The position numbers and the translations under genes are program-made. From Brevundimonas intermedia (GTDB taxonomy: Bacteria > Pseudomonadota > Alphaproteobacteria > Caulobacterales > Caulobacteraceae): a stretch of 64,000 nt of DNA. Within the stretch, counting starts at the first letter, position 1. Each line of letters begins with the position of its first letter. Shown piece after piece: positions 54,519 through 63,961 of this stretch. The notes below the pieces were generated by a model, which saw only the letters and a list, made by a program, of their open reading frames with translations, did no database searches and was not told the origin of the DNA. The stretch is taken from the NCBI RefSeq assembly GCF_027922165.1, contig NZ_BSFD01000011.1, positions 559,250 through 623,249 on the forward strand. The letters run 5' to 3'.

Positions 54519-54975
54519 TGATCAACACCTCGCCCGCGCCGTCGACCGCCACTGTGCGGGACTGGTTGTCACGGGTCAGGCGCACCTGCGCCGGGTCGGC
54601 GATCCCGGTGGGATCGAAGACGATACGGATCGGATCTGCGGGCGCAGTGACGCCCTCGCCCCAGGTCCTGGCGACGAAGACGCCGGTCAGAGGCGTCCAG
54701 GTCGCGCCGTCGAAGCTGGCGAACCCGTAGCCGGATGCGTCCGCCTCCGCCGCCACGGGGCGGTTGGTCAGGATCGCCTCTTCACGGGCGCGCGACAACC
54801 GCGCGGCGAACTGTTCCGCCTCCAGACCTACGGCCGGGCGGGGATCCGGCATCGACAAGACCACCGCCCCGGCCGCCAGTCCGATCACCGTGATCGTGAC
54901 CATCAGCTCGACCAGAGTGAATCCCGAACGACGACGCCGAATGCTAGCCCTGCCAGTTGCCGAGGTCCGCGTCAT
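54511..54975 (-). CDS. gspH: Type II secretion minor pseudopilin GspH
   Basis: This 154-residue protein has a basic leader and prepilin site RRSGFTLVELMVTITVIGLA, with the GspH-type domain (QFAARLSRAREEAILTNRPV, SGYGFASFDGATW). The ATG at 54975 lies inside gspG, giving a 32-base overlap. No later start lies before the prepilin motif. The longer open frame upstream is shadow. Confidence 0.88.
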   Translation of the reverse strand: MTRTSATGRASIRRRRSGFTLVELMVTITVIGLAAGAVVLSMPDPRPAVGLEAEQFAARLSRAREEAILTNRPVAAEADASGYGFASFDGATWTPLTGVFVARTWGEGVTAPADPIRIVFDPTGIADPAQVRLTRDNQSRTVAVDGAGEVLIND

Positions 54976-55393
54976 TGCCCTCGCCCCCTTCCTTGCCGTC
55001 CGCTCCCAGGGAGAAGACGTCGAACTGCTGGCCGTGCGCGCTCTGGCGACGATAGCGGTAGGGGTTGCCCCACGGATCTTCGGGCAGACGACGCACATAG
55101 CCGCCCTCACGATAGCGTTCCGGCTGGGCCAGGCCGGCGGGCGCAGCGACCAGGGCTTGCAGCCCCTGCTGGTCGGTGGGGAAGTTCAGATTGTCGAGCC
55201 GATAGGTCTCGATCGCCTGTTCCAGAACCGAGATGTCCGCCTTGGCCTTGCCGACCATGGCCCGGTCCTGGCTGGGCAGGACGTTCAGCGCCACCACGGT
55301 CGCCAACAGGCCGATGATGACGATGACCACCATCAGCTCGACCAGGGTGAAACCCCGACGTTTGCGTCGCTTGTTCTGATTATCTGACGTCAT
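54944..55393 (-). CDS. gspG: Type II secretion major pseudopilin GspG
   Basis: This 149-residue protein is the main pilin of the pseudopilus: leader RRKRRGFTLVELMVVIVIIG, then the GspG domain with RLDNLNFPTDQQGLQAL, YRRQSAHGQQFDVFSLGADG and the acidic calcium-site region GKEGGEGNDAD. It lies 13 bases after gspF. Confidence 0.95.
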   Translation of the reverse strand: MTSDNQNKRRKRRGFTLVELMVVIVIIGLLATVVALNVLPSQDRAMVGKAKADISVLEQAIETYRLDNLNFPTDQQGLQALVAAPAGLAQPERYREGGYVRRLPEDPWGNPYRYRRQSAHGQQFDVFSLGADGKEGGEGNDADLGNWQG

Positions 55394-55406
55394 GACTAAA
55401 CTCTCC

Positions 55407-56627
55407 TCACCCCATCGCCAGGGTGTTGATCTGAAGTATGGGCAGCAGGATCGACAGGACGATCATCGCGACCACCCCGCCCATGACCACGATGATGGCC
55501 GGCTCGAGCAGGCTCAGCATTACGGCGGTGAAGGTGGCGAACTCGCGTTCCAGATAGTCGGCGGCGCGCTCCAGCATCGGCTCCAGCCGACCGCTGCTCT
55601 CGCCCGAGGCGGTCATATAGACCAGCAGCGGGGGAAACACGTCGGCGCGGCGCATAGCGGCCGACAGCCCCCCACCCTCGCGCACGGCCTCGCTCATGGA
55701 TTCCGTGGCCCGGCGCAGGGCCATGTTGGACACGGTGCGGGCGGTGATGGTCAGGCCTTCCAGCACCGGCAGGCCGGCGGCGATCATGGTCGATAGGGTC
55801 CGCGCCATCTTGGCCCCGTGCAGGTCGCGGGTCAGGCGACCGACGACCGGCAGCCTCAGCATCGTCTGGTCGATCCGCAGCCGGATGTCGGGCCGACGCC
55901 GCGCCAGCGCGCCGCCGACGACTAGGCCGGCCAGCAGCAGCAGGAACAGCCAGCCCCAGTTCCGCATCAGATCCGACACCCCGATCACCAGCCGCGTCAG
56001 CAGCGGCAGGGTCTGGTTCATGCTCTCGAACTGATCGACCACCTTGGGCACGACGAAGGTCATCAGAATGGCGATGACGCCCAGGGCCACCACGGCCAGG
56101 ACGCTGGGATAGACCACGGCGGTGATCACCTTGCCGCGCACCTGCTGGTCCCGCTCAAGCCCGTCGGCCAGACGTTCCAGGATCGGTTGCAGCGCACCCG
56201 ACTGTTCCCCGGCCGAGACCATGGCCCGGTACAGCGGCGGAAACGCCTGGCCCTGCAAGGCCATGGCGTCCGACAGGCGCCGCCCCTCCATGACCCCGGC
56301 GTGAACCCCTTCCAGCACCCGCCGCACCACCAGCCGATCGGCCTGGAGCGCCAGGGTGCGCAGGGCCTCCTCCATCGGCGACACCGAAATCAGGGTCGCC
56401 AGCTGACGGGTGGTCAGGGCCAGGGTCTTGGCGGTCAGCCGGTCGCCTCGGACCGAACCTGAACCGCCCCGTTCGGACCGCGCGGCGATCCGCGCCGGCG
56501 TCAGCTGCAGCGGCATCAGCCGGCGGCGCGTCAACTGCCCCCGCGCCGTCGCCTCATCTGCGGCGGTGACGGCGCCCGAGACCGTGCGGCCCGCCGCATC
56601 GACGGCGACATAGTCGAAGGCCGCCAT
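55407..56627 (-). CDS. gspF: Type II secretion inner-membrane protein GspF
   Basis: This 406-residue protein has two GspF domains, each with the EGxxLSDAM-type helix (GRRLSDAMALQGQAFPPLYR and VREGGGLSAAMRRADVFPPLL) and three membrane helices. It is the platform subunit that contacts GspE and the pseudopilus. The start overlaps the gspE stop by one base. Confidence 0.95.
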   Translation of the reverse strand: MAAFDYVAVDAAGRTVSGAVTAADEATARGQLTRRRLMPLQLTPARIAARSERGGSGSVRGDRLTAKTLALTTRQLATLISVSPMEEALRTLALQADRLVVRRVLEGVHAGVMEGRRLSDAMALQGQAFPPLYRAMVSAGEQSGALQPILERLADGLERDQQVRGKVITAVVYPSVLAVVALGVIAILMTFVVPKVVDQFESMNQTLPLLTRLVIGVSDLMRNWGWLFLLLLAGLVVGGALARRRPDIRLRIDQTMLRLPVVGRLTRDLHGAKMARTLSTMIAAGLPVLEGLTITARTVSNMALRRATESMSEAVREGGGLSAAMRRADVFPPLLVYMTASGESSGRLEPMLERAADYLEREFATFTAVMLSLLEPAIIVVMGGVVAMIVLSILLPILQINTLAMG

Positions 56628-58123
56628 CAGGCCGCCTCCGCCGGATCGGTCGCGGTCTCCTGGCGGGCGACGCGCACCGCCTCCTCGACCGAGGTCACGC
56701 CGTCCAGCACCAGGGCGCGCGCGCGTTCCGTCAGGGTTCCGCCCCCGGCGAAGGCGGCGGCGACCACCGCGTCCTCGTCCGCCTCGGCCGCGATCAGACG
56801 CCGCACCCGGTCGTCGATCTTCAGCACCTCATACAGGCCGAGCCGACCGACGTAGCCGGTATTGCCGCAATGGGCGCAGCCGTGCGGACGCCAGACGCGC
56901 ACCCCGACCTTGGCGCCGATCAGTTTCGCCGTCGCCTGGTCGGCCGTCTCCGGCGTGCGGCAATGGTCGCACAGCCGTCGCACCAGCCGCTGGGCCACGA
57001 TCAGCCGCAGGGTCGAGGCCAGCAGGAAGGGCTCCACCCCCATGTCGCGCAGCCGCGTCACCGCCCCCGCCGCATCATTGGTGTGTACGGTGGACAGCAC
57101 AAGGTGGCCAGTCAGGGCGGCCTGAACCGCGACCCCCGCCGTCTCCACGTCGCGGATTTCGCCCACCATGACCACGTCCGGGTCCTGGCGCAGAATGGCC
57201 CGAAGGCCCGCGGCGAAGGTCATGCCGACCTTGGGGTTGACCTGGGTCTGACCCACGCCGTCGATGGCGTATTCGACCGGATCCTCGACCGTCAGTATGT
57301 TGCGTGTCTGGTCGTTCAGCAGGGCCAGGCCCGCATACAGGCTGGTGGTCTTGCCCGACCCCGTCGGACCGGTGACCAGAATGATGCCGTTGGGCTCGGC
57401 CAGGGCCGCGCGGAAGGCGACCAGGGCGTCGGGCGCCATGCCCAGACGGTCCAGGGTCAAGCCGGCCTGATCCTTGTCCAGGATCCGCATCACCACCCGT
57501 TCGCCGCCGCGCGACGGCAGGGTCGAGACCCGCACGTCCAGCGACTTGCCGCCCAGGGCCAGGGGGATGCGCCCGTCCTGCGGCACCCGCTTCTCGGCGA
57601 TGTCCAGCCGCGCCATCACCTTGATCCGCGACACCAGAAGCGGCGCGATGCGCGGGTTCAGGCTCAACGCCTCGCGCAGAACCCCGTCGACCCGCATCCG
57701 CACCAGCAGGGCGCTCTCATAGGTCTCCAGGTGGATGTCCGAGGCGCCGGTCCGCACCGCCTCGGCGATGATCCCGTTGATCAGCCGAATGACCGGCGCG
57801 TCGTCGGCCGTGTCCAGCAGATCGGCCGCCGCCGGGATGTCGTCGATCAGACTGTCCAGGCCGGCGGGCATGTCCAGATCCTCGCCGTCCGCCGCCGCCA
57901 GATGGTCGCCCGCATAGATCTCGGACAGCTGCCGGTCGAAGGCGGCCTGTGTCAGCGGCTCCACGACCAGGGGCCGGCCCAGCACCCGCCGCGCCTCGAT
58001 CAGCCCCTGGGGGGCCGCGCCCTCGCGCAGGCCCACCCGCGCCACATCGCCGGCGTCCAGCAGCAGGACGCCGTGCCGCTTGGCGAATCCATAGGGCAGG
58101 CTGGGGCTGACCAGGGTGATCAT
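56627..58123 (-). CDS. gspE: Type II secretion ATPase GspE
   Basis: This 498-residue cytoplasmic ATPase powers pseudopilus assembly. Walker A is [10 protein letters not shown] at about residues 251-260, followed by the Asp box (TVEDPVEY), Walker B (VVMVGEIRDVETA) and His box (HLVLSTVHTNDAAGAVTRL). The four-cysteine zinc site is CDHC plus CAHC near residue 400. The N-terminal domain is short. It lies 3 bases after gspD. Confidence 0.96.
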   Translation of the reverse strand: MITLVSPSLPYGFAKRHGVLLLDAGDVARVGLREGAAPQGLIEARRVLGRPLVVEPLTQAAFDRQLSEIYAGDHLAAADGEDLDMPAGLDSLIDDIPAAADLLDTADDAPVIRLINGIIAEAVRTGASDIHLETYESALLVRMRVDGVLREALSLNPRIAPLLVSRIKVMARLDIAEKRVPQDGRIPLALGGKSLDVRVSTLPSRGGERVVMRILDKDQAGLTLDRLGMAPDALVAFRAALAEPNGIILVTGPTGSGKTTSLYAGLALLNDQTRNILTVEDPVEYAIDGVGQTQVNPKVGMTFAAGLRAILRQDPDVVMVGEIRDVETAGVAVQAALTGHLVLSTVHTNDAAGAVTRLRDMGVEPFLLASTLRLIVAQRLVRRLCDHCRTPETADQATAKLIGAKVGVRVWRPHGCAHCGNTGYVGRLGLYEVLKIDDRVRRLIAAEADEDAVVAAAFAGGGTLTERARALVLDGVTSVEEAVRVARQETATDPAEAA

Positions 58124-58126
58124 GGA

Positions 58127-60283
58127 TCAGTTCCCGGTCGGCGGCAGGGGCGCGGCCTCGACCGGGGCCACGGGCGCCGTGACGCCGCTCGGCGCGATCA
58201 CCATGGCCTCGCCCGTCGCCGGGGCGGCCGGCGCCTGAGTGCGCATATAGTCCCGCACCAGCGCATCCAGGCTGGGCTCGCGATCCGGCTGCACCGCCTG
58301 CTGCTGGTCGCGCATATAGCCCCAGCGGTCTGCGGCCAGCCCTTGAGCCTCCTCGCGGGTCCGGACGATGGTGGGGCGCAGGAAGACCATCAGATTGGTC
58401 CGCCCCCGCTGGCGGCTGTTCGAGCGGAACAGGGCGCCGACGCCCGGCAGGTCGCCCAGGCCCGGCACCTTGTCGGTCGAGATGATGTCGTTCTGGTCCA
58501 GCAGACCACCGGCCACGGCGATGTCGCCGTCGTCCACCACAAGGGTGGTCTGAAGCTCGCGCTTGTCGAACACCAGCCCGGAGGTGCTGGTCGTCAGCCC
58601 GCTGTTGATGGCCGACACCTCCTGACGCAGGGTCAGGGTGATGGAGCCCCCGGCGTTGATCTGGGGCTTCACCGTCAGCCGCACCCCGATGTCCTTGCGG
58701 TCGGTGGTGGTGAAGGGATTGGAATTGCCGTCCAACAGGGTCTGGCCCGTGGTGACCGGCACCTCCTGGCCGACCAGGAAGCTGGCCTCTTCATTGTCCA
58801 GCGTCATGATCGACGGCGTCTGGAGCAGGTTGGAACCCTTGTCGGTCTTGGCGGCGTTGATGATGAAGCCGAACAGGCCGTCGCCCACCTCGAACCCGCC
58901 GCCGCCGACGAAGCCGTTAGCGCCGACCAGACTGTTCAGGGCCAGGGTCTGCAGCTGTTCGCGCAGCGGATCGTCTTCGTCCAGTTGACCCGCATAGGCG
59001 CCGCCGGCGATGTTCACCAGCGGCGTCGCATTGTCGGTGTAGTTGGTCAGGCCGACGCCGTTCTCGCCGCCGTACAGCCACTGAACGCCCAGTTCGCGCA
59101 CCGCATTGTCGCTCAGCTCGACGACTATGGCCTCGATCAGCACCTGCTGACGGCGCACGTCCAGCCGCCGGATCACATCGGCCAGCGTCCTTTGCATGTC
59201 GGCCGGACCGGCGATGACCAGGGCGTTGGCGCCGGGGAAGCGGGCGATGGTGGCGTGCTGGCCGGTAGCGGTGACGGTGGACGAGCCGATCGCTCCGTTC
59301 TGGCCCTCGTCAGTCCCCAGGCTGGTCGCGGCGCGGGACAGACCGCCGGACGCCGACGAGGTCGAACCGGTCGGAGCGGTCCTCAGGCCGGGGCTGGCTT
59401 CGGTCGCCGGCGTGACCGGCTGGCCGACCACCTGCTGCAGCACCGGCAGAAGCTGGGCCGCGTCGGCGTGCTCTAGGAAGACGACATTGACGTCCTGATT
59501 GGCCCGAGACCGACCGTCCAGATCGTGGATCAGGCCCCGCACCCGGGCCAGGGCCTGGCCGTCGCCGCGCAGGACAATGGAGTTGGAGCTTTCGACCGGG
59601 GTGACCGTGACCATCCCCTGCCCGGCGCCGCCCGGTGCGGCCATGACCTGTTGCAGCACCCCGGCGATCTCGCGCGCCGAGGCGTTTTCCAGGGCCACCA
59701 CCTCATAGCTGGACCGGTCCACGTCGATCCGGCCGATCAGGGCGCGGATACGGGCCAGATTGTCCGAGAAGTCGGCCACCACCACGCTGTTGGCGCCGGG
59801 ATTGGCCAGGACCTGGCCCTGGGCCCCGACCAGGGGCCGAATGGTCTCCGCGGCCGACGCGGCGTCAATGTTGCGCAGTTGGAAGACCTCGGTCGAGAAC
59901 CGCTCCGCCCCGACGGTGGAGGGCCCCTGGGCCGCCCCTTGGGCCGGGCTGATGCGATAGGCGCCCGACTGGGTCGGGGTGACCACCAGGCCGTTGGCCC
60001 GCAGAGTGGACAGGAAAACCTCGAACAACTGGGCGCGGCCCAGGGGTCGGTCGCTGGTCACCGTCACCGTCCCGGTCACGGCCGGATCGACGATGAAGGT
60101 GCGGCCGGTGGTGCGGGCCACGTCCTGGATGAAAGCGCGGATGTCGGCGCCCTGGACGTTCAGGGTCTGGCGCGCCTCCTGGGCCATCACGGGCGCGGCG
60201 GCCAAGGGCGCCTGCAGGACCAGCACGGCGGCGAGGGCGCCGACGCCGGAACGCTTCAGGCGGTTGCGCAGAGAGGCGGTCAT
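58127..60283 (-). CDS. gspD: Type II secretion outer-membrane secretin GspD
   Basis: This 718-residue protein has a signal peptide (ending MAQEARQ), N0-N3 periplasmic domains (TGRTFIVDPAVTGTVTVTSD in N0, then two further repeat domains with NSVVVADFSDNLARIRALI) and the secretin core with TDKVPGLGDLPGVGALFRS. It forms the outer-membrane channel. No pilotin gene (gspS) is present. Its start overlaps the gspC stop. Confidence 0.96.
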   Translation of the reverse strand: MTASLRNRLKRSGVGALAAVLVLQAPLAAAPVMAQEARQTLNVQGADIRAFIQDVARTTGRTFIVDPAVTGTVTVTSDRPLGRAQLFEVFLSTLRANGLVVTPTQSGAYRISPAQGAAQGPSTVGAERFSTEVFQLRNIDAASAAETIRPLVGAQGQVLANPGANSVVVADFSDNLARIRALIGRIDVDRSSYEVVALENASAREIAGVLQQVMAAPGGAGQGMVTVTPVESSNSIVLRGDGQALARVRGLIHDLDGRSRANQDVNVVFLEHADAAQLLPVLQQVVGQPVTPATEASPGLRTAPTGSTSSASGGLSRAATSLGTDEGQNGAIGSSTVTATGQHATIARFPGANALVIAGPADMQRTLADVIRRLDVRRQQVLIEAIVVELSDNAVRELGVQWLYGGENGVGLTNYTDNATPLVNIAGGAYAGQLDEDDPLREQLQTLALNSLVGANGFVGGGGFEVGDGLFGFIINAAKTDKGSNLLQTPSIMTLDNEEASFLVGQEVPVTTGQTLLDGNSNPFTTTDRKDIGVRLTVKPQINAGGSITLTLRQEVSAINSGLTTSTSGLVFDKRELQTTLVVDDGDIAVAGGLLDQNDIISTDKVPGLGDLPGVGALFRSNSRQRGRTNLMVFLRPTIVRTREEAQGLAADRWGYMRDQQQAVQPDREPSLDALVRDYMRTQAPAAPATGEAMVIAPSGVTAPVAPVEAAPLPPTGN

Positions 60284-61122
60284 GGACGCGTCCTTATGGT
60301 GGTGATGCGCGTCTCGCCCGCGCGCTCATACTGGATTTCGGCCGAAGGGGCGCTGGCCAGTTGGCCACGCAGGGCGCCGATGGCCTGAGGGCTGTTCAGG
60401 GCCACGCCGTTTACGGACAGGATGACGTCGCCGGACTGAAGCCCGGCGCTGCGCAGTTCCGACGCATTGCCGGCCGAGGAGACAGTGAAGCCGTTGACGC
60501 CCAACCCCTGCATCCGCGGCCGCAGCGACGCCTGGGCCATCAGCCTTTGAGGATCGACGACCGCTCCCTGAGCCGACGCCGGCGCGGCTGCGGGCGGGGC
60601 CACCACCTGGGGCGTGGCGGGCGGGGGCGGCGGCGCAGCGGCCCCGACCGGCGCATCGGAAAACTCCAGCCGGCTGATGGACTGGCCACGCGCCAAGGTC
60701 ACGAAGTCCGGCCCGACGCCCTGCAGCACCAGCCCGGGCTCGACCTCCTCGCCCACCCCGACCGAAATCTGGCGTCCGTCGGCCAGGCCGATGATCGCCG
60801 ACCCGCCGCCGACGCCGCCCGAGCGAACGCCGAACAGCCGCATCTGGCTGGCGTCCGCGCCCGAGGCGCCGGCCAGGGCCCCCTGCCCGCCTGTGCGGAA
60901 GAAGGCGTCGAAACGCGATAGGATGCTCAGATCGACAGCGGGGATCGAATGGGCGGCTGCGGCGGCGGGCTTCGACGACGGAGCGGCGAACAGCCAAACA
61001 AGACGCCCGGCCTGAACCAGCAGCAGCAGAATAAGCACGCCCTCAACGAGGCGGCGCAGCGGCAAACGCCGCAGACGGTCGGTCGCCGAAGAGACGCTCA
61101 AACTACGGAAAGCCGCGATCAC
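60280..61122 (-). CDS. gspC: Type II secretion protein GspC
   Basis: This 280-residue protein has an inner-membrane helix (LVEGVLILLLLVQAGRLVWLF), a homology region (AIIGLADGRQISVGVGEEVE) that contacts GspD, a proline-rich linker and a C-terminal PDZ domain (LQSGDVILSVNGVALNSPQA). The PDZ domain may help select substrates. It is the first gene of the gsp operon, 193 bases from the TonB receptor stop. Confidence 0.93.
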   Translation of the reverse strand: MIAAFRSLSVSSATDRLRRLPLRRLVEGVLILLLLVQAGRLVWLFAAPSSKPAAAAAHSIPAVDLSILSRFDAFFRTGGQGALAGASGADASQMRLFGVRSGGVGGGSAIIGLADGRQISVGVGEEVEPGLVLQGVGPDFVTLARGQSISRLEFSDAPVGAAAPPPPPATPQVVAPPAAAPASAQGAVVDPQRLMAQASLRPRMQGLGVNGFTVSSAGNASELRSAGLQSGDVILSVNGVALNSPQAIGALRGQLASAPSAEIQYERAGETRITTIRTRP

Positions 61123-61258
61123 GACGCCATGCCTGTTCCGGCCCCCAGACGGCCATGGCGCGATCTAGACTAATCGTCCGTATGCGGGCCGCACCGAAGT
61201 GTGAAGACACGAAGAACATGTCGTGACAGTCACGACCCATACGGATCATTTCAGAACG

Positions 61259-61290
61259 AAAACGACCGGAAGGCCGACGGCCTCCCGGTC
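61259..61290 (-). terminator. Terminator of the large TonB receptor gene
   Basis: A 12-bp stem with one mismatch (GACCGGAAGGCC/GGCCTCCCGGTC), loop GAC, is followed on the minus strand by four T. It lies 26 bases past the receptor stop and before gspC. Confidence 0.75.
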
Positions 61291-61315
61291 GCAAACGTCT
61301 CGCCTGTTCCTGAGA

Positions 61316-63961
61316 TCAGAAGCGGGCGGTCAGGCTGACAGAGGCGCTCTGGCCCAGGTCGTAGTTGTTGACCCGGATCTTGTTGCCCAGCTCCTGATAT
61401 TCGTCGAACTCGGTGCCCAGCAGGTTCCGCAGCTCCAGGGCGAAGCCCATGTCGCGGGCCATGACGGTGAAGTCCTTGCGATAGACGAAGTCCAGGAAGA
61501 CGCCCGGCTCCTGGATGAAGTCCGGCTCGCGGCTCGCGCCCGTGCCGGCGCCGCGGGCGGTGATCCGGTCGCTGACATAGTTGACGATGATCGTCGCCTG
61601 CGAGCGGGCCGTATCGTCTTCCCAACCCAGTTGCAGGTTGGCGACATGGTCCGACTGGCCTTGCAGACGGCTGCCGTCCTGGATGAAGAAGGACGCCTGT
61701 TCCGGCGTGCCGGCCCCACCCAGGGTCAGGACGGTGTCGCCGTCGCCGACCTTAACCTCGGAGTCCGAGTAGGTGTAGTTGGCCTGCACCAGCCAACGCT
61801 TGTTGGCGATGAAGCTCATGCCCTGGTCGGGGAACTCGAAGTACTTCTTCACCTCGACCTCGGCGCCCATGATGGTCGCCTTGGGCGCGTTCAGATACGA
61901 CTGCTGGCGCTGGTTGCCCACGTCGACGATGACGGACTCAACCGGCTTGTCCATGTCCTTGTAGAAGACGCCGGCGGTGATGAACTGCTGGCGAGCGAAG
62001 TACCATTCGTACCGCGCGTCCAGGTTCAGCAGCTCGGTGTCCACCAGATAGGGGTTGCCGATGAAGATGCGGTCGCTTTCCGGGTCCGTATAGGCCTGGG
62101 GGGCCAGTTCGCGGAACTGCGGGCGGCCGATCGTCTGCGACACGCCGAAGCGCAGTTGCTGATCCTCGGCGAAGTTCCAGGTCGCCGTCAGCGAGGGCAG
62201 CCAATATTGCTCCTCGATCTCGGTGGCCTCGTAGGTCGAGGTTCCGCCGAACACGTCGCGCGGCGTGACGCTCTGCTGACCGTCCTCGAAGCGGACGCCC
62301 ACCGTTGTGCGGACCAGCGGGATGATTTCCGCATCGACCATGGCGTAGGCGGCGTTGACTTGCAGCTCGGCGTCATAGGCGCTGGCGCCGTTGCTGCCGG
62401 CGATTTCACGCAGCTGCAGCGTGGTCGGATTGATGTTGTAGTCCGAGAACAGATAGTCGATCCGCGACATCCGTTGATCGTCGGTCAAGCCGTTGACCGC
62501 TTCGAACTGCAGATCGTGACGGGTGGCTTCACGATTGTTGTCCAGGGTGGCGACCCCGGCGCTGATGATGGCTTCGCGGGCCTCGGACAGAGGCAGGGTA
62601 TAGGCCACATCCAAGCCGCCGGACACGATGTCGTCGTCCAGCTCGCTGAACGAGATCAGATTGCCCTGGACGTTGTGGATGTAGTCGCCGTCCGCGTTGA
62701 CGCCGTACTGGAAGCGCGATTCATAAGGCGCGTCCCGCGACGTCTTGGCGTAGGCCGCGCGCCAGTCGATCTCCAGCGCGCCGTCCATGAACTGATGCTC
62801 GCCGGCCAGTTGGCTGCTCCACAGTTGGCGCACGAACCATTCGGTATAGTCGTTGCGGATCACGCTGCCGCCGGCGTCGAAGTCGGGACCGGCGACCGAG
62901 CGGGCTTCCTTGGTCGTGTTGCGGACGTAGAGGTTGGTCCACTTGACCTCGTGATCGGCGTTCGACAGCGACAGACCGCCGAGGAAGTTCAGGCGGATGT
63001 CGTTCTGGTTCGAGTCGACGTCATAGGTCGACACCGGCACCAGGACTTCGCCCTGGAACTGCCCCTCTTCCTGGACGCCGCTACGGGCGCGCCAGCTGTT
63101 GTCGTATCCAGCGACCGCGATCAGGCCCAGGGTGCCGAAACTCGTATCCTGCGAGAAGCCACCGGCCAGTTCCACGCCGCCGTCGATCGGCGTTTTTTCG
63201 CGTTGCAGCAGGCGCAGGGGCGCGTTCACCAGCGACTGTCCCATGGTCTGGAGCTGGTCGGCGGTGAAGTTGGCGCTGTTGATCTGCTTGCCCTGATTGA
63301 AGGCGATGGCGATCGCACCGGGGACTTCGCGCGTGTCGTCGTCAAACCCGGTGAAGTCGGTGCGCGATCCGTAATAGATCAGGTTTTCCTTGCCGGTGGA
63401 TTCGGTGTTGCCGCCCAGCGACAGCTTCATGTTGAAGAAGGGCTGGTTCGGCGCGTCGATGGTGTGGAGGTCGATGACGCCGCCGCCGAACTCGCCGGGG
63501 AAGTTGGGCGAATAGGTCTTCTGAACCGTCACGCCGTCCAGGATGCTGGAGGGGAATAGGTCCAGGGGCACGACCCGCTGCAGCGGCTCGGGGCTGGGCA
63601 GGGGCGAACCGTTCAGCAGGGCCGAGGAATAACGCTCGCCCAGGCCGCGGACATAGATGAAACGGCCTTCGACGATCGACAGGCCGGTGACGCGGGTCAG
63701 GGCCGCGGCGGCGTTGCTGTCGCCGGTGCGCTCAAGGTCCTCGGACGTCAGGAAGGCCGCGACCTCCGAGCTTTCGCGGTTGGGTTCGGGAATATAACGA
63801 CCCAGGACGACGATTTCGCCGACGTCGGTCGCCTGTTCCTCGACCTGCTCGGCCGGGGTCTGGGCGGTCGGGGCGGCGGTCTGGGCGAACGCCAGGCCGG
63901 GCGCGATCAGCGCACTGGTGGCGAGAAGGACCCCGCTCAGGGTCAGAGTAAGTCTATTCAT
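61316..63961 (-). CDS. TonB-dependent receptor (large, unknown substrate)
   Basis: This 881-residue outer-membrane receptor has a signal peptide (ending LAFAQTAAP), a TonB box-like segment (VGEIVVLGRYIPEP), a plug domain with RVTGLSIVEGRFIYVRGLGE, RYSSALLNGSPLPSPEPL and YSPNFPGEFGGGVIDL, and a barrel ending in LTARF. This plug type is frequent in sphingomonads and Caulobacterales receptors near secretion or polysaccharide genes. Substrate unknown. It lies directly upstream of the gsp operon with its own terminator. Confidence 0.9.
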   Translation of the reverse strand: MNRLTLTLSGVLLATSALIAPGLAFAQTAAPTAQTPAEQVEEQATDVGEIVVLGRYIPEPNRESSEVAAFLTSEDLERTGDSNAAAALTRVTGLSIVEGRFIYVRGLGERYSSALLNGSPLPSPEPLQRVVPLDLFPSSILDGVTVQKTYSPNFPGEFGGGVIDLHTIDAPNQPFFNMKLSLGGNTESTGKENLIYYGSRTDFTGFDDDTREVPGAIAIAFNQGKQINSANFTADQLQTMGQSLVNAPLRLLQREKTPIDGGVELAGGFSQDTSFGTLGLIAVAGYDNSWRARSGVQEEGQFQGEVLVPVSTYDVDSNQNDIRLNFLGGLSLSNADHEVKWTNLYVRNTTKEARSVAGPDFDAGGSVIRNDYTEWFVRQLWSSQLAGEHQFMDGALEIDWRAAYAKTSRDAPYESRFQYGVNADGDYIHNVQGNLISFSELDDDIVSGGLDVAYTLPLSEAREAIISAGVATLDNNREATRHDLQFEAVNGLTDDQRMSRIDYLFSDYNINPTTLQLREIAGSNGASAYDAELQVNAAYAMVDAEIIPLVRTTVGVRFEDGQQSVTPRDVFGGTSTYEATEIEEQYWLPSLTATWNFAEDQQLRFGVSQTIGRPQFRELAPQAYTDPESDRIFIGNPYLVDTELLNLDARYEWYFARQQFITAGVFYKDMDKPVESVIVDVGNQRQQSYLNAPKATIMGAEVEVKKYFEFPDQGMSFIANKRWLVQANYTYSDSEVKVGDGDTVLTLGGAGTPEQASFFIQDGSRLQGQSDHVANLQLGWEDDTARSQATIIVNYVSDRITARGAGTGASREPDFIQEPGVFLDFVYRKDFTVMARDMGFALELRNLLGTEFDEYQELGNKIRVNNYDLGQSASVSLTARF

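Noticed and set aside
56870..59476. 868-codon plus-strand frame opposite gspD and gspE
   Set aside because: Shadow of conserved secretion genes; no recognisable motif.
61223..63559. 778-codon plus-strand frame opposite the large TonB receptor
   Set aside because: Shadow frame, Val/Asp/Gly/Arg-rich without structure.
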